From the NCBI GenBank assembly GCA_022760355.1, contig JALEGB010000073.1, positions 1 through 34,378 on the forward strand: a stretch of DNA of 34,378 bases, written 5' to 3'. This document shows positions 24,565-32,402 of this stretch, one piece after another. A model generated the notes under the pieces. That model saw nothing but the letters and a program-made list of their open reading frames with translations. It was not told the origin of the DNA and made no database searches. The translations under genes were made by a program, and so were the position numbers. This stretch comes from Neomegalonema sp. (lineage in GTDB: Bacteria > Pseudomonadota > Alphaproteobacteria > Rhodobacterales > Rhodobacteraceae). The number at the start of each line of letters is the position of its first letter. The stretch's first letter is position 1.

Positions 24565-26184
24565 TCACGCTCGTCGGGCCGCGCGGATAAGGTCGGACGC
24601 TTTTTCGGCCATCATCACAATCGGCGCATGGGTATTCCCGGACGTAATTCGCGGCATCGCCGAGCCGTCGACAACGCGCAGGCCGGCGACGCCATTCACG
24701 CGCAGCTCGCCATCCAATGGCGCATCCGCATCCGTCCCCATCCGAACCGTCCCGACCGGGTGGAAGATCGTCGTGCCGATCCGCCCAGCCGCATCCGCCA
24801 GCTCATCATCCGTCTCGCACTCAAGACCGGGTTTGAATTCATTCGGTTGGTACTGTTGAAGCGGTTCCTGCGCCATGATTTTGCGCGTGAAGCGGATGCC
24901 CCGCGCCGCCGTCAGCCGGTCGCCTGGGGTCGAGAGGTAGTTTGGCCGGATCTGCGGCGGTTGCGTCGGATCTGCGGACGCGATCATCACTTCGCCGCGG
25001 CTTTCCGGCCGCAGATTGCAGACGCTCATCGTCACCGCGTCAAACGCATCGAGCGGATCGCCAAACTTATCAAGCGACAGCGGCTGCACGTGCCATTCAA
25101 GATCAGGGCTCGCCACAGACGGATCCGAATAGGCGAACAGCCCCAGCTGACTTGGGGCCATCGCCATTGGGCCGGAGCGCAGCGCGGCATATTCCAGCCC
25201 GATCATCGCCTTGCCGAACAGGCTGGCGCTGCGCGTGTTGAGCGTTGAGACGCCCTCCACCCGGTAGGCGCAACGGATCTGCAAATGATCCTGTAGGTTG
25301 CCGCCCACCGCCGGCCGGTCCAGCAGGGTCTCAATACCGAGGCTTTGCAGCAGCGCCCCCGGACCGACCCCGGACAGCTGCAGCAATTGCGGCGAGCCGA
25401 TCGCCCCTGCCGCCAGGATGACTTCGCCACTGGCTTTCGCCCGAACCCGCCGCCCGCCAATCCGCGCGATCAGCCCTGTGGCGCGGCCCTGTTCGATGAC
25501 GACCTGCTCCGCCTGCGCGCCGGTCTCGATGCGGAGATTTCGCCGATAGCGCACTGGCTTGAGAAACGCGGTCGACGCGCTCCAACGCCAGCCCGACTTC
25601 TGAGTGACCTGGAAATACCCGCCGCCGAAATTGTCGCCGCGGTTGAAATCATCCGTTTTCGGCACGCCGGCGGCTGCGGCGGCCTCACGCACCGCCTCGA
25701 GGATCTCCCACGAAAGCCGTTGACGCTCCACCCGCAGCTCGCCCCCACCGCCATGCAGATCTGAAGCGCCGTCAACATGATCTTCGGAGCGAATGAAATA
25801 GGGCAGCACATCGTCCCAGCCCCAGCCGCTCAAGCCAAGCTGCCGCCAGCCATCATAGTCGGCAGCTTGGCCGCGCATATAGATCATGCCGTTGATTGAC
25901 GAGCAGCCCCCCAGCGCCTTGCCGCGCGGATAGTTCAACGCGCGTCCGCCCAGCCCCGCCTCCGGCTCGGTCTTGAACGCCCAATCAGCGCGCGGGTCGC
26001 CCATGCAATAGAGATAGCCGACAGGCACGTGAAACCAGATCCAATCGTCGGGACCGCCCGCTTCCAGCAGCAACACCTTCACATCCGGGTCTGCGCTCAA
26101 CCGATTGGCCAGCACGCACCCGGCCGAACCGGCGCCAACGATGACGTAATCATAGACGCCGAACTCTTCGATCTCGGTGTTCAA
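24565..26184 (-). CDS. GMC-family FAD oxidoreductase (choline dehydrogenase-like)
   Basis: A 539-residue flavoprotein of the glucose-methanol-choline family. The FAD-binding start is YDYVIVGAGSAGCVLANRLS; signature 1 is GKALGGCSSINGMIYMRGQA; signature 2 is AIGSPQLLQLSGVGPG; the catalytic end has HPVGTVRMG and SGNTHAPIVMMAEKASDLI. These enzymes oxidise choline or other alcohols; substrate cannot be fixed here and no betaine-aldehyde dehydrogenase is adjacent. The start is TTG 26184, supported by GGGAGG 5 bases upstream; no ATG lies close to the FAD motif. It is divergent from arginase and upstream of the copper chaperone on the same strand. Confidence 0.92.
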   Translation of the reverse strand: MNTEIEEFGVYDYVIVGAGSAGCVLANRLSADPDVKVLLLEAGGPDDWIWFHVPVGYLYCMGDPRADWAFKTEPEAGLGGRALNYPRGKALGGCSSINGMIYMRGQAADYDGWRQLGLSGWGWDDVLPYFIRSEDHVDGASDLHGGGGELRVERQRLSWEILEAVREAAAAAGVPKTDDFNRGDNFGGGYFQVTQKSGWRWSASTAFLKPVRYRRNLRIETGAQAEQVVIEQGRATGLIARIGGRRVRAKASGEVILAAGAIGSPQLLQLSGVGPGALLQSLGIETLLDRPAVGGNLQDHLQIRCAYRVEGVSTLNTRSASLFGKAMIGLEYAALRSGPMAMAPSQLGLFAYSDPSVASPDLEWHVQPLSLDKFGDPLDAFDAVTMSVCNLRPESRGEVMIASADPTQPPQIRPNYLSTPGDRLTAARGIRFTRKIMAQEPLQQYQPNEFKPGLECETDDELADAAGRIGTTIFHPVGTVRMGTDADAPLDGELRVNGVAGLRVVDGSAMPRITSGNTHAPIVMMAEKASDLIRAARRA

Positions 26185-26284
26185 AGCGACCTCCCTGTAT
26201 GTTTTGGTGATGATTAGCTGCGATCATTCCGTTCTAACAACGCATGACGGCAGGTCGGTGCAAGTCGAAAATTCTCGGCAAAAA

Positions 26285-26304
26285 ATGCAATTTTGCATCA
26301 AAAA
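26285..26304. promoter_or_regulatory. Inverted repeat and direct repeat between GMC oxidoreductase and arginase genes
   Basis: ATGCAA-TT-TTGCAT (26285-26298) is a 6+6 bp inverted repeat in the divergent region. Its right arm runs into TGCATCAAAAA (26294-26304), which recurs exactly at 26347-26357, 53 bp (about five helical turns) away. The pattern suggests a regulator binding two sites on one DNA face. No regulator gene is adjacent. Confidence 0.45.
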
Positions 26305-26335
26305 CAGCGAATCAAGGCCATCAGGAGATCTGAAA

Positions 26336-27307
26336 TTGAGCAAAGATGCATCAAAAATGCCGTGTCGGCCTGTATCGATTATCGGCGCCCCGACGGATGC
26401 CGGCGCCAGCCAGGCAGGGTGCCGCATGGGACCGGACGCACTCAGAATTGCCGGCTTGGCGACCGCGATCGCAGCCCAGGGAATCACGGTGCAAGATGAA
26501 GGAGATCTGCGCCCATCCCCCATGGCGGATCTTACCCCCTCGCCGTCCGCGCGGAACCTGCCCGAAGCAGCCGCCTTTGTTCGCGCGACAGCCCATGCGG
26601 CCTATGACGCAGTGAAAAGCGGCGCGACGCCAATCATCCTCGGCGGCGATCATGTTATCGCCGCCGGATCGGTGGCCGGATTGGCCGCCGCGGCGCAGGA
26701 GGATGGAGAACGGCTTGCCGTGCTGTGGTTTGACGCGCATCCAGACTTTCACACAGCCGCAACAACCGACTCGGGCAACATGCATGGCATGGCTGCCGCT
26801 TATTTCTGTGGCGACGCTGCGCCGCCAGCGGATTTGGCCGCCCTTTATGGCGATGCGCCGTGCGGGGTTGTCGACCCGCAGGATCTGACGATTTTTGGCG
26901 CGCGCTCAATCGATCACGCAGAAGGCGAGCGGTTGCGCAATGCGCGGGTCAACGTGATCGATATGCGCGCGATCGATGAGGTCGGCGTTGGCCAACTGAT
27001 GCAAAATCTCACCGTAAAACTCCAATCTGATGCAAAAGTGCGACTTCATGTCAGCTTCGACGTCGATTTTCTGGATCCTGACATCGCCCCCGGGGTGGGC
27101 ACAACGGTCCCAGGCGGCGCAACCTTTCGCGAAGCGCATCTCGCAATGGAGCTGCTTGCCGACAGCGGACTGGTCCGCTCCGTCGATATCGTCGAGCTGA
27201 ATCCGTTCCTGGATGAGCGAGGCCGCACCGCGCGACTGCTGGTGGACCTCGCCGCGAGCCTTTTCGGGAAACGCGTAATGGATCGCCCCACCCGCACCCG
27301 CTGGTGA
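26336..27307 (+). CDS. rocF: Arginase
   Basis: Mn-dependent ureohydrolase that cleaves arginine to ornithine and urea. Metal motifs are GGDHVIAAG, WFDAHPDFHT and HVSFDVDFLDPDIAPGVGTT; SGNMHGM and VPGG favour arginase over agmatinase. The family core begins PVSIIGAPTDAGASQAGCRM. The frame is open from 26177, overlapping the GMC gene, but a TTG at 26336 has AGGAG exactly 8 bases upstream and yields 323 residues, the normal length. The ATG at 26357 has no ribosome site. It is convergent with the MOSC gene, with only three bases between the stops. Confidence 0.88.
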   Translation: MSKDASKMPCRPVSIIGAPTDAGASQAGCRMGPDALRIAGLATAIAAQGITVQDEGDLRPSPMADLTPSPSARNLPEAAAFVRATAHAAYDAVKSGATPIILGGDHVIAAGSVAGLAAAAQEDGERLAVLWFDAHPDFHTAATTDSGNMHGMAAAYFCGDAAPPADLAALYGDAPCGVVDPQDLTIFGARSIDHAEGERLRNARVNVIDMRAIDEVGVGQLMQNLTVKLQSDAKVRLHVSFDVDFLDPDIAPGVGTTVPGGATFREAHLAMELLADSGLVRSVDIVELNPFLDERGRTARLLVDLAASLFGKRVMDRPTRTRW

Positions 27308-27310
27308 CGC

Positions 27311-28087
27311 CTACTGGCCAGCGCGGATCTCGGACACCGCCATAGGCGTCGCCAAGACGCCCATGACCGGCGCGCGCTCCTCCGGATGGACGAAGCCTTG
27401 CGCATTCTCAAAGGCGCGCAGCTTTTGCACCAGCTCCGGGTGATCCGTCCGCCCCAGCTCAGGCTCCGCTTGGATCATCGCGCAACGGCCCAGCAGCATC
27501 TCGGTCTTCAACGCCGCGTCGCCCACCGCCAGGGGCGCCTGCTCCCGCGCCCAACCATACTCGGCGCCGAGCCCCGCGCGCACATAGACATTGCAGCGCC
27601 AACGCGTCGGCTCGGCAAGCGCAGGATCGCCGGCAAAGGCCGCGAACGCGTCCAGCGTGTCGAGATTAATGATTGAAACATACGGGTTCGCCCGATCCGA
27701 GAACCGCCGCCCCGGATAGGCGCTGACAAGCCGCGCCTCGCCTGCGCCCGGCGCCAGCCGCCCGCCAACCTGCGCCAGCTCCTCAAGCGCGACCGCCGCC
27801 GTCCCATCGCTGGAGGCGAGGGCGAAGCCGTTCAACACAGGGCCGCCCGGGTCGAACCGAACCTCGGGCCGCAGCCGGACGATCTCTGGCCAGCGCATCC
27901 CGTGAAGAAAATGCACTTTGCGGCGGTGAACCCCGTCCCCCTCCGTCGGCGGTTGATCGATCGCCAGCCCCATTGCGCGATCGCCGACCACGCCCAACTC
28001 CGGCGACAGCTGCAGCATCTCGCGCTCGACAGCCGCGCAGGATTTCACCGGATGCACGAACAGCCGCTCCGCGCGCAGTTTTATCAT
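27311..28087 (-). CDS. MOSC domain protein
   Basis: A 258-residue protein with the MOSC N-terminal beta-barrel (ERLFVHPVKSCAAVERE, GVVGDRAMGLAID) and a C-terminal MOSC domain (EPTRWRCNVYVRA, LLGRCAMIQAEPELGR). MOSC domains carry activated sulfur on a conserved cysteine or bind molybdenum cofactor; a candidate residue is the Cys in GRCAMIQ. Family members include N-hydroxylated-base reductases and molybdenum cofactor sulfurase ends. ATG 28087 is used; there is no other start in this frame near the domain. It is divergent from the cobalamin operon across 350 bp. Confidence 0.87.
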   Translation of the reverse strand: MIKLRAERLFVHPVKSCAAVEREMLQLSPELGVVGDRAMGLAIDQPPTEGDGVHRRKVHFLHGMRWPEIVRLRPEVRFDPGGPVLNGFALASSDGTAAVALEELAQVGGRLAPGAGEARLVSAYPGRRFSDRANPYVSIINLDTLDAFAAFAGDPALAEPTRWRCNVYVRAGLGAEYGWAREQAPLAVGDAALKTEMLLGRCAMIQAEPELGRTDHPELVQKLRAFENAQGFVHPEERAPVMGVLATPMAVSEIRAGQ

Positions 28088-28437
28088 TGCTCTATCCTTA
28101 TTCAGCCGCGCCGCAGCGGGTCCACAAGCATACTCACAACAGCTTCTTTGGAAGCATGATACACAACGAACCTAGGGCTGACGTCCAGCTTACGCCATTG
28201 CGATAGATTTGCGGCGCTTGCGCGCGGACCGCTTGCGCCAAGGCTGCAGCAAGTGTAATCGCGTCCCGTTGGACGGAGCCGAATAGGCTGAACGGGAGCC
28301 GACGCCGCGTCGACCGAAGCAGGGACGCGATCGGCGCCGTCCTGACGCGCATTTGCGCGTTGTGGCGAACGACCTGGTCGGGCGGCTCGGCTCCTTTGTG
28401 CGCGGCGACATGTTCCGCGCCGAACGGAGGAATGCGT
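28088..28437. other. Divergent leader of the cobalamin operon, no B12 riboswitch seen
   Basis: A 350-bp gap between the MOSC gene and the cobalamin operon. I looked for the conserved B12-box (AGCCAGGAGACCTGCC type) and GCCACTG motifs and found neither. It contains a GCTTC-TTTG-GAAGC hairpin (28142-28155) and a longer hairpin with TCCCGTT (28264-28270) paired to AACGGGA (28291-28297) enclosing AGCC/GGCT. The promoters of both flanking genes must lie here. Confidence 0.5.
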
Positions 28438-28686
28438 ATGCTCGCCCGCGCCGGCGCCCTGGCGGCTCTGCCGCTCATTTTCGCCACCCCGGCCCACGCC
28501 CATTTGGGGCATTGGGGGGAGGTGGCCGGACATTCCCATCTTGGCGCGCTGGCCGCAGTGCTGGGAGCGATCGCGATCGCCGCCGCGCTTGCGAAGCTCC
28601 ATGGTCAGTCCAAGGCCCAGAATTCCGGAACCGAACAAACCGATTCGAAGGACGACGCGACGGACGACGCGACGGAGGCGACGTGA
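28438..28686 (+). CDS. Small DUF6732-like membrane protein at the head of the cobalamin operon
   Basis: An 82-residue protein: a signal-like hydrophobic start (LAALPLIFATPAHA), a His-rich stretch (HLGHWGEVAGHSHLG), a second membrane segment (ALAAVLGAIAIAAALA) and an acidic, disordered tail. It resembles the small DUF6732 proteins that accompany cobalamin genes in Rhodobacterales. The histidines suggest a metal role, possibly cobalt handling (inference). ATG 28438 has GGAGG about 7 bases upstream; ATG 28432 would be too close to it. Its stop overlaps the GTG start of cbiX (GTGA). Confidence 0.75.
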   Translation: MLARAGALAALPLIFATPAHAHLGHWGEVAGHSHLGALAAVLGAIAIAAALAKLHGQSKAQNSGTEQTDSKDDATDDATEAT

Positions 28687-29837
28687 CCGAGCGCGCGATT
28701 CCCCACATGTCAGATCGCATCGGAGTCATGCTCTGCGGGCATGGCTCACGCTCAGACGCCGCCGTTGCTGAATTTGCAGGCCTCGCAACCGCTCTGGAGG
28801 CGCGCATGCGCGCCGACGGCGTCGAATGGCCGATTGCGCATGGCTATCTGGAGTTCGCCAATCCGGTCATCCGCGCGGGGCTCGACTCTCTGCGCGAGCA
28901 GGGCTGCACCCGCATTCTGGCGGCGCCGGGCATGCTGTTCGCCGCGGGCCATGCGAAGAACGATATCCCCTCCGTCTTGAACGCCTATGCGGCCAAACAC
29001 GGCATGCGTGTGGAGTATGGGCGTGAACTGGGCCTGGATCCGCGTATGCTGCGCGCTGCGGCCGACCGGATTGAACGTGCAATCGCCGAAGCCGACGCCA
29101 AAGCCGTGGAGGATGGCCGCACACCGGTCTCGCGCCACGAAACCTGCCTCGTGGTGATTGGCCGCGGCGCATCAGACCCGGACGCAAACTCAAATGTCGC
29201 CAAGCTTGCCCGCCTGTTGTGGGAGGGGATGGGGTTCGGCTGGTGCGAAACCGGCTATTCCGGCGTCACCTTCCCCCTCGTCGAGCCGTGCCTGCAGCAT
29301 GTCGCGCGCCTCGGGTATAAGCGGGTGGTTGTGTTCCCCTATTTTCTGTTCACCGGCATTCTGATCGACAGGATTTATGGCTTCACCGATCAAGTTGCGC
29401 AGGCGCAACCGGATGTCGAGTTCGTCAAGGCGGGCTATCTCGGCGCGCATGACGCGGTCGTCGACACATTCTTGGAGCGGGTCACGGAAATCTTGGACGG
29501 CCCGCCGGCGATGAACTGCGGCCTGTGCAAATATCGCACGCAGGTCCTCGGCTTCGAAGCCGAAGAAGGCGCACCGCAGGAGAGCCATCACCACCATGTC
29601 GAGGGGCAGGGTGCGAGCGCGCCAGGCTCGAACGTCGCCGACTGCGCTCTATGCGACAGCTTTTGCACGGGCGCATGCCGTTTGGAGACGGCGCATCATC
29701 ACCATGGCCACTCGCATCACGATCATCATGGCGACCATCATCATGATCATCATGACCATCATCATCATGCGCCCTACCCCCATGCGGACCACCCGCTGGG
29801 CCCGCAGAGCGTCCGGAAGCGTGGAGAACGCGCGTGA
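28683..29837 (+). CDS. cbiX: Sirohydrochlorin cobaltochelatase CbiX, long form with His-rich tail
   Basis: A 384-residue chelatase of the long CbiX type with two chelatase half-domains: VMLCGHGSRSDAAVAEF (catalytic His near residue 20) and VVIGRGASDPDANSN, where the second histidine is Arg. Next comes MNCGLC (about 277-282), the MxCxxC motif of long CbiX proteins that carry an Fe-S centre, then a second cysteine cluster (CALCDSFCTGAC) and a tail of about 35 residues rich in His. CbiX inserts cobalt early, into sirohydrochlorin. GTG 28683 is preferred: GGAGG upstream and overlap with the preceding stop. ATG 28707 is an alternative. The stop overlaps cobH. Confidence 0.9.
   Translation: MTERAIPHMSDRIGVMLCGHGSRSDAAVAEFAGLATALEARMRADGVEWPIAHGYLEFANPVIRAGLDSLREQGCTRILAAPGMLFAAGHAKNDIPSVLNAYAAKHGMRVEYGRELGLDPRMLRAAADRIERAIAEADAKAVEDGRTPVSRHETCLVVIGRGASDPDANSNVAKLARLLWEGMGFGWCETGYSGVTFPLVEPCLQHVARLGYKRVVVFPYFLFTGILIDRIYGFTDQVAQAQPDVEFVKAGYLGAHDAVVDTFLERVTEILDGPPAMNCGLCKYRTQVLGFEAEEGAPQESHHHHVEGQGASAPGSNVADCALCDSFCTGACRLETAHHHHGHSHHDHHGDHHHDHHDHHHHAPYPHADHPLGPQSVRKRGERA
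29688..29775 (+). repeat. CAT/CAC-rich repeat coding for a polyhistidine tail
   Basis: Short units of the type gatcatcatg and gaccatcatc repeat here, coding for runs such as HHDHHGDHHHDHHDHHHH near the end of CbiX. The tract is likely to vary in length by slippage between strains, with three-base steps keeping the frame. Confidence 0.85.
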
Positions 29838-30481
29838 GCGGGCAATTGCGGTATGAGCGCGATCCGGATGCGATCTACGCCCAGAGTTTCGAAACGGTGC
29901 GCAGAGAAGCGCGGCTGGATCATCTGCCCGAAGGGGTCCAGCACGTCGCCGTGCGGCTGATCCATGCGTGCGGCATGCCGGAGATCTCCGACCGTCTCGC
30001 CTGTTCGGCGGACATCGCCGACGCCGCCATTGACGCGATGCGCGGCGGCGCGCCCGTGCTCTGCGACTGCGAGATGACCGCCGCGGGCGTTATTCGCCGC
30101 ATTCTGCCGGCTGCAAACCAGGTGTTTGCGACGATAAACGCGGATGAGACGCCCAAGCTGGCCGAAACGCTCGCAACCACCCGCTCTGCGGCGGCGGTGG
30201 AGCTCTGGCGGCCGCATCTTCAGGGCGCGATCGTCGCGATCGGCAACGCGCCAACCGCGTTGTTTCATTTGCTTGAGATGCTTGACGCCGGCGCGCCGAA
30301 GCCTGCGGCGATCCTGGGCTTCCCGGTTGGCTTTGTCGGCGCAGCGGAAAGCAAGGCCGAACTGGCGGCCCGCCCGCGCGGGGTTCCGTTCCTGGCGCTG
30401 CGCGGCCGCAAAGGCGGTTCGGCGATGGCGTCGGCCGCCGTGAACGCGCTGTCGGTTCTCGCTCGGGCGCGGCTGCAATGA
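29834..30481 (+). CDS. cobH: Precorrin-8X methylmutase
   Basis: CobH moves the C-11 methyl group to C-12, turning precorrin-8X into hydrogenobyrinic acid (CbiC is the cobalt-containing counterpart). The 215-residue protein has the family start (ERDPDAIYAQSFETVRREA), the active-site histidine at residue 44 in VRLIHACGMPEI, and the signatures GGAPVLCDCEMTAAGV, VAIGNAPTALFHLLEML and ILGFPVGFVGAAESKAEL. GTG 29834 overlaps the cbiX stop (GTGA) and the stop overlaps cobL (ATGA), so translation is coupled on both sides. Confidence 0.94.
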   Translation: MSGQLRYERDPDAIYAQSFETVRREARLDHLPEGVQHVAVRLIHACGMPEISDRLACSADIADAAIDAMRGGAPVLCDCEMTAAGVIRRILPAANQVFATINADETPKLAETLATTRSAAAVELWRPHLQGAIVAIGNAPTALFHLLEMLDAGAPKPAAILGFPVGFVGAAESKAELAARPRGVPFLALRGRKGGSAMASAAVNALSVLARARLQ

Positions 30482-31683
30482 CGGCTTGGCTCGACGTCGT
30501 CGGCATCGGCGCCGATGGGTTCGCCCCCCTCAACGCCGCTGCGAAAGAGGCGCTTGAGCGGGCGGAGATCATCGTCGGCGGTGAGCGGCATCATCAAATG
30601 ACCGCGCATTTGCAGGCGGAGCGCATCGCCTGGCCGTCGCCATTCGATATGATGATTGAGACGCTGAAGGCGGCGCGCGGCAAGCGGATCTCTATGCTCG
30701 TGACAGGCGATCCCCTGTGGTATTCCGTCGGCGCGCGGCTGCTGAAGGAAATCCCGGCTGATCAAATACGCTTTCACCCGCAGCTCTCAGCTTTTCAGTG
30801 GGCGTCCTGCCGAATGGGCTGGTCGCTGGCTGATGTCGAAACGCTGACGGTGCATGGACGCAAGAAGGAGCAGATCCTGCCGTTCTTTGCGCCGGGCCAA
30901 AGGCTTCTGATCCTCACCCAGAACGCGCAAACGCCCATCGAAGTGGCGGACATGCTTACTGAACGAGGGTTCGGACCCAGCCGCTTGACTGTGCTCGGCC
31001 ATCTTGGCGGGCCGGAAGAGAGCCGGCGCGAAGGGACCGCCGCCGCCTGGTCCGCCGCGCCGCCGCAAGGGCTGCCTGACTTTCATCTGCTTGCGCTCGA
31101 GATCGAGGCGCGCGAAGGCGCGCAGCATCTGCCGCGCATCGGCCTGCCGGATGATGTGTTTCACCATGACGGCAAAATCACCAAGCGCGAATTGCGCGTG
31201 CTGGCGGTTGCGGCGCTCGCCCCGCGGCGCGGCGAGACTCTGTGGGATATCGGCTGCGGCTGCGGTTCGGTCGCGATCGAATGGATGCGCGCCGATCGCG
31301 ACATGGTCGCCTATGGGGTCGAGCCGCGAGAAGGCCGCCGCGCCATGGCGGCGCGCAATGCGGTGGAGCTGGGCGCGCCACGGTTGGAGCTGCGCGACGG
31401 CGCGGCGCCTGACGCGTTAACGGGACTGCCAGCGCCGGACGCGGTGTTTATCGGGGGCGGCCTGTCGCGCGAAACGGTCGCCGCGGCGATGTCGGCGCTG
31501 AAGCCGTTTGGCCGCCTCGTCGCACACGCGGTGACGCTCGAGAGCGAAGCGATGCTCGCAGCGCTGCAAAAAGAGCATGGCGGCGCCCTTGGCCGGATTT
31601 CGGTAAGCCGCGCTGAGCCGGTCGGCCCCTATCGCGGCTGGCGCTCCGCAATGCCGGTGACCCAATGGGTCTGGTCGCGATGA
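30478..31683 (+). CDS. cobL: Precorrin-6Y C5,15-methyltransferase (decarboxylating), CbiE-CbiT fusion
   Basis: CobL methylates C-5 and C-15 of precorrin-6B and removes the C-12 acetate carboxyl. The 401 residues are the normal fused form. The N-terminal CbiE-type methyltransferase (1 to about 205) has VVGIGADGFAPLNAAAKEAL and MLVTGDPLWYSVGARLL; the C-terminal CbiT-type domain has FHHDGKITKRELRVLAV and the SAM motif LWDIGCGCGSVAIEW near residue 254. ATG 30478 overlaps the cobH stop (ATGA), and its own stop overlaps cobI in the same way. Confidence 0.95.
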   Translation: MTAWLDVVGIGADGFAPLNAAAKEALERAEIIVGGERHHQMTAHLQAERIAWPSPFDMMIETLKAARGKRISMLVTGDPLWYSVGARLLKEIPADQIRFHPQLSAFQWASCRMGWSLADVETLTVHGRKKEQILPFFAPGQRLLILTQNAQTPIEVADMLTERGFGPSRLTVLGHLGGPEESRREGTAAAWSAAPPQGLPDFHLLALEIEAREGAQHLPRIGLPDDVFHHDGKITKRELRVLAVAALAPRRGETLWDIGCGCGSVAIEWMRADRDMVAYGVEPREGRRAMAARNAVELGAPRLELRDGAAPDALTGLPAPDAVFIGGGLSRETVAAAMSALKPFGRLVAHAVTLESEAMLAALQKEHGGALGRISVSRAEPVGPYRGWRSAMPVTQWVWSR

Positions 31684-32402
31684 GGCTTGGAACAATCTAT
31701 GGCGTCGGCGTCGGGCCGGGAGACCCGGAGCTCTTGACGCTCAAGGCCCATCGCTTGATCAGCAGCGCCGCCACCATCGCTTATCTTGCCGCGGACGCGT
31801 CGGACGGGCCGCGCGCAAGCCGGGCCCGGCGGATCGTCGCCGATATTATTCCCGCAGGGGCGTGCGAGATCGAAATCCGCACCCCGATGCGCGCAGCGCG
31901 CGCTGAGGCGCAAACGGCCTATGATCGCGGCGCGGCGGAGATCGCCGAGCGGCTTGAAACCGGTCAGGACGTTGTCGTGCTGTGCGAGGGCGACCCGCTC
32001 CTCTATGGCTCCTTTATGTATCTTCTCGCGCGGCTCTCGTCCCGCTTCCCAGCGGCGATTGTGCCCGGCGTCGCCTCCCCGATGGCGGCGGCGGCGGCGG
32101 TGCAACGCCCGCTCGTCGCGCGGGATGAGCCGCTGACGATCCTGCCCAGCACCGCCGACATCGAGATGTTGGAAACCCGCCTTCGCCTGGGCGGCGGCGC
32201 AGCATTGATGAAGCTCGGCCGGCGGCTGCCGGATATTAAGCGTCTTATCACTCGGCTCGGCCTGCTGGATCGGGCCTACTATGTCGAGGCGGCGACAGAG
32301 GCGGGGGAGATCGCCGTTCCCTTGGCCGAGGCGCCGGAGACAGCGCCCTATTTTTCTATGATTTTGGTTGTCGGAGAGGATCCTCACGCCCATGCGCACT
32401 AG
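31680..32402 (+). CDS. cobI: Precorrin-2 C20-methyltransferase
   Basis: SAM-dependent methyltransferase that makes precorrin-3A from precorrin-2. The 240-residue protein shows the corrin methyltransferase core: YGVGVGPGDPELLTLKAHRL, VVVLCEGDPLLYGSFMYLLA and VPGVASPMAAAAAVQRPLVA. ATG 31680 overlaps the cobL stop (ATGA), which decides the start over an upstream in-frame ATG at 31665. Its last 11 bases overlap the cbiG-cobJ fusion gene. Confidence 0.95.
   Translation: MRLGTIYGVGVGPGDPELLTLKAHRLISSAATIAYLAADASDGPRASRARRIVADIIPAGACEIEIRTPMRAARAEAQTAYDRGAAEIAERLETGQDVVVLCEGDPLLYGSFMYLLARLSSRFPAAIVPGVASPMAAAAAVQRPLVARDEPLTILPSTADIEMLETRLRLGGGAALMKLGRRLPDIKRLITRLGLLDRAYYVEAATEAGEIAVPLAEAPETAPYFSMILVVGEDPHAHAH

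Noticed and set aside
28088-28437. B12 riboswitch before the cobalamin operon
   Set aside because: The conserved B12 box and GCCACTG element could not be found on either strand by eye.
29688-29775. Short repeats considered as a CRISPR or mobile-element trace
   Set aside because: They are in-frame His/Asp codons within the CbiX tail, with no spacers.
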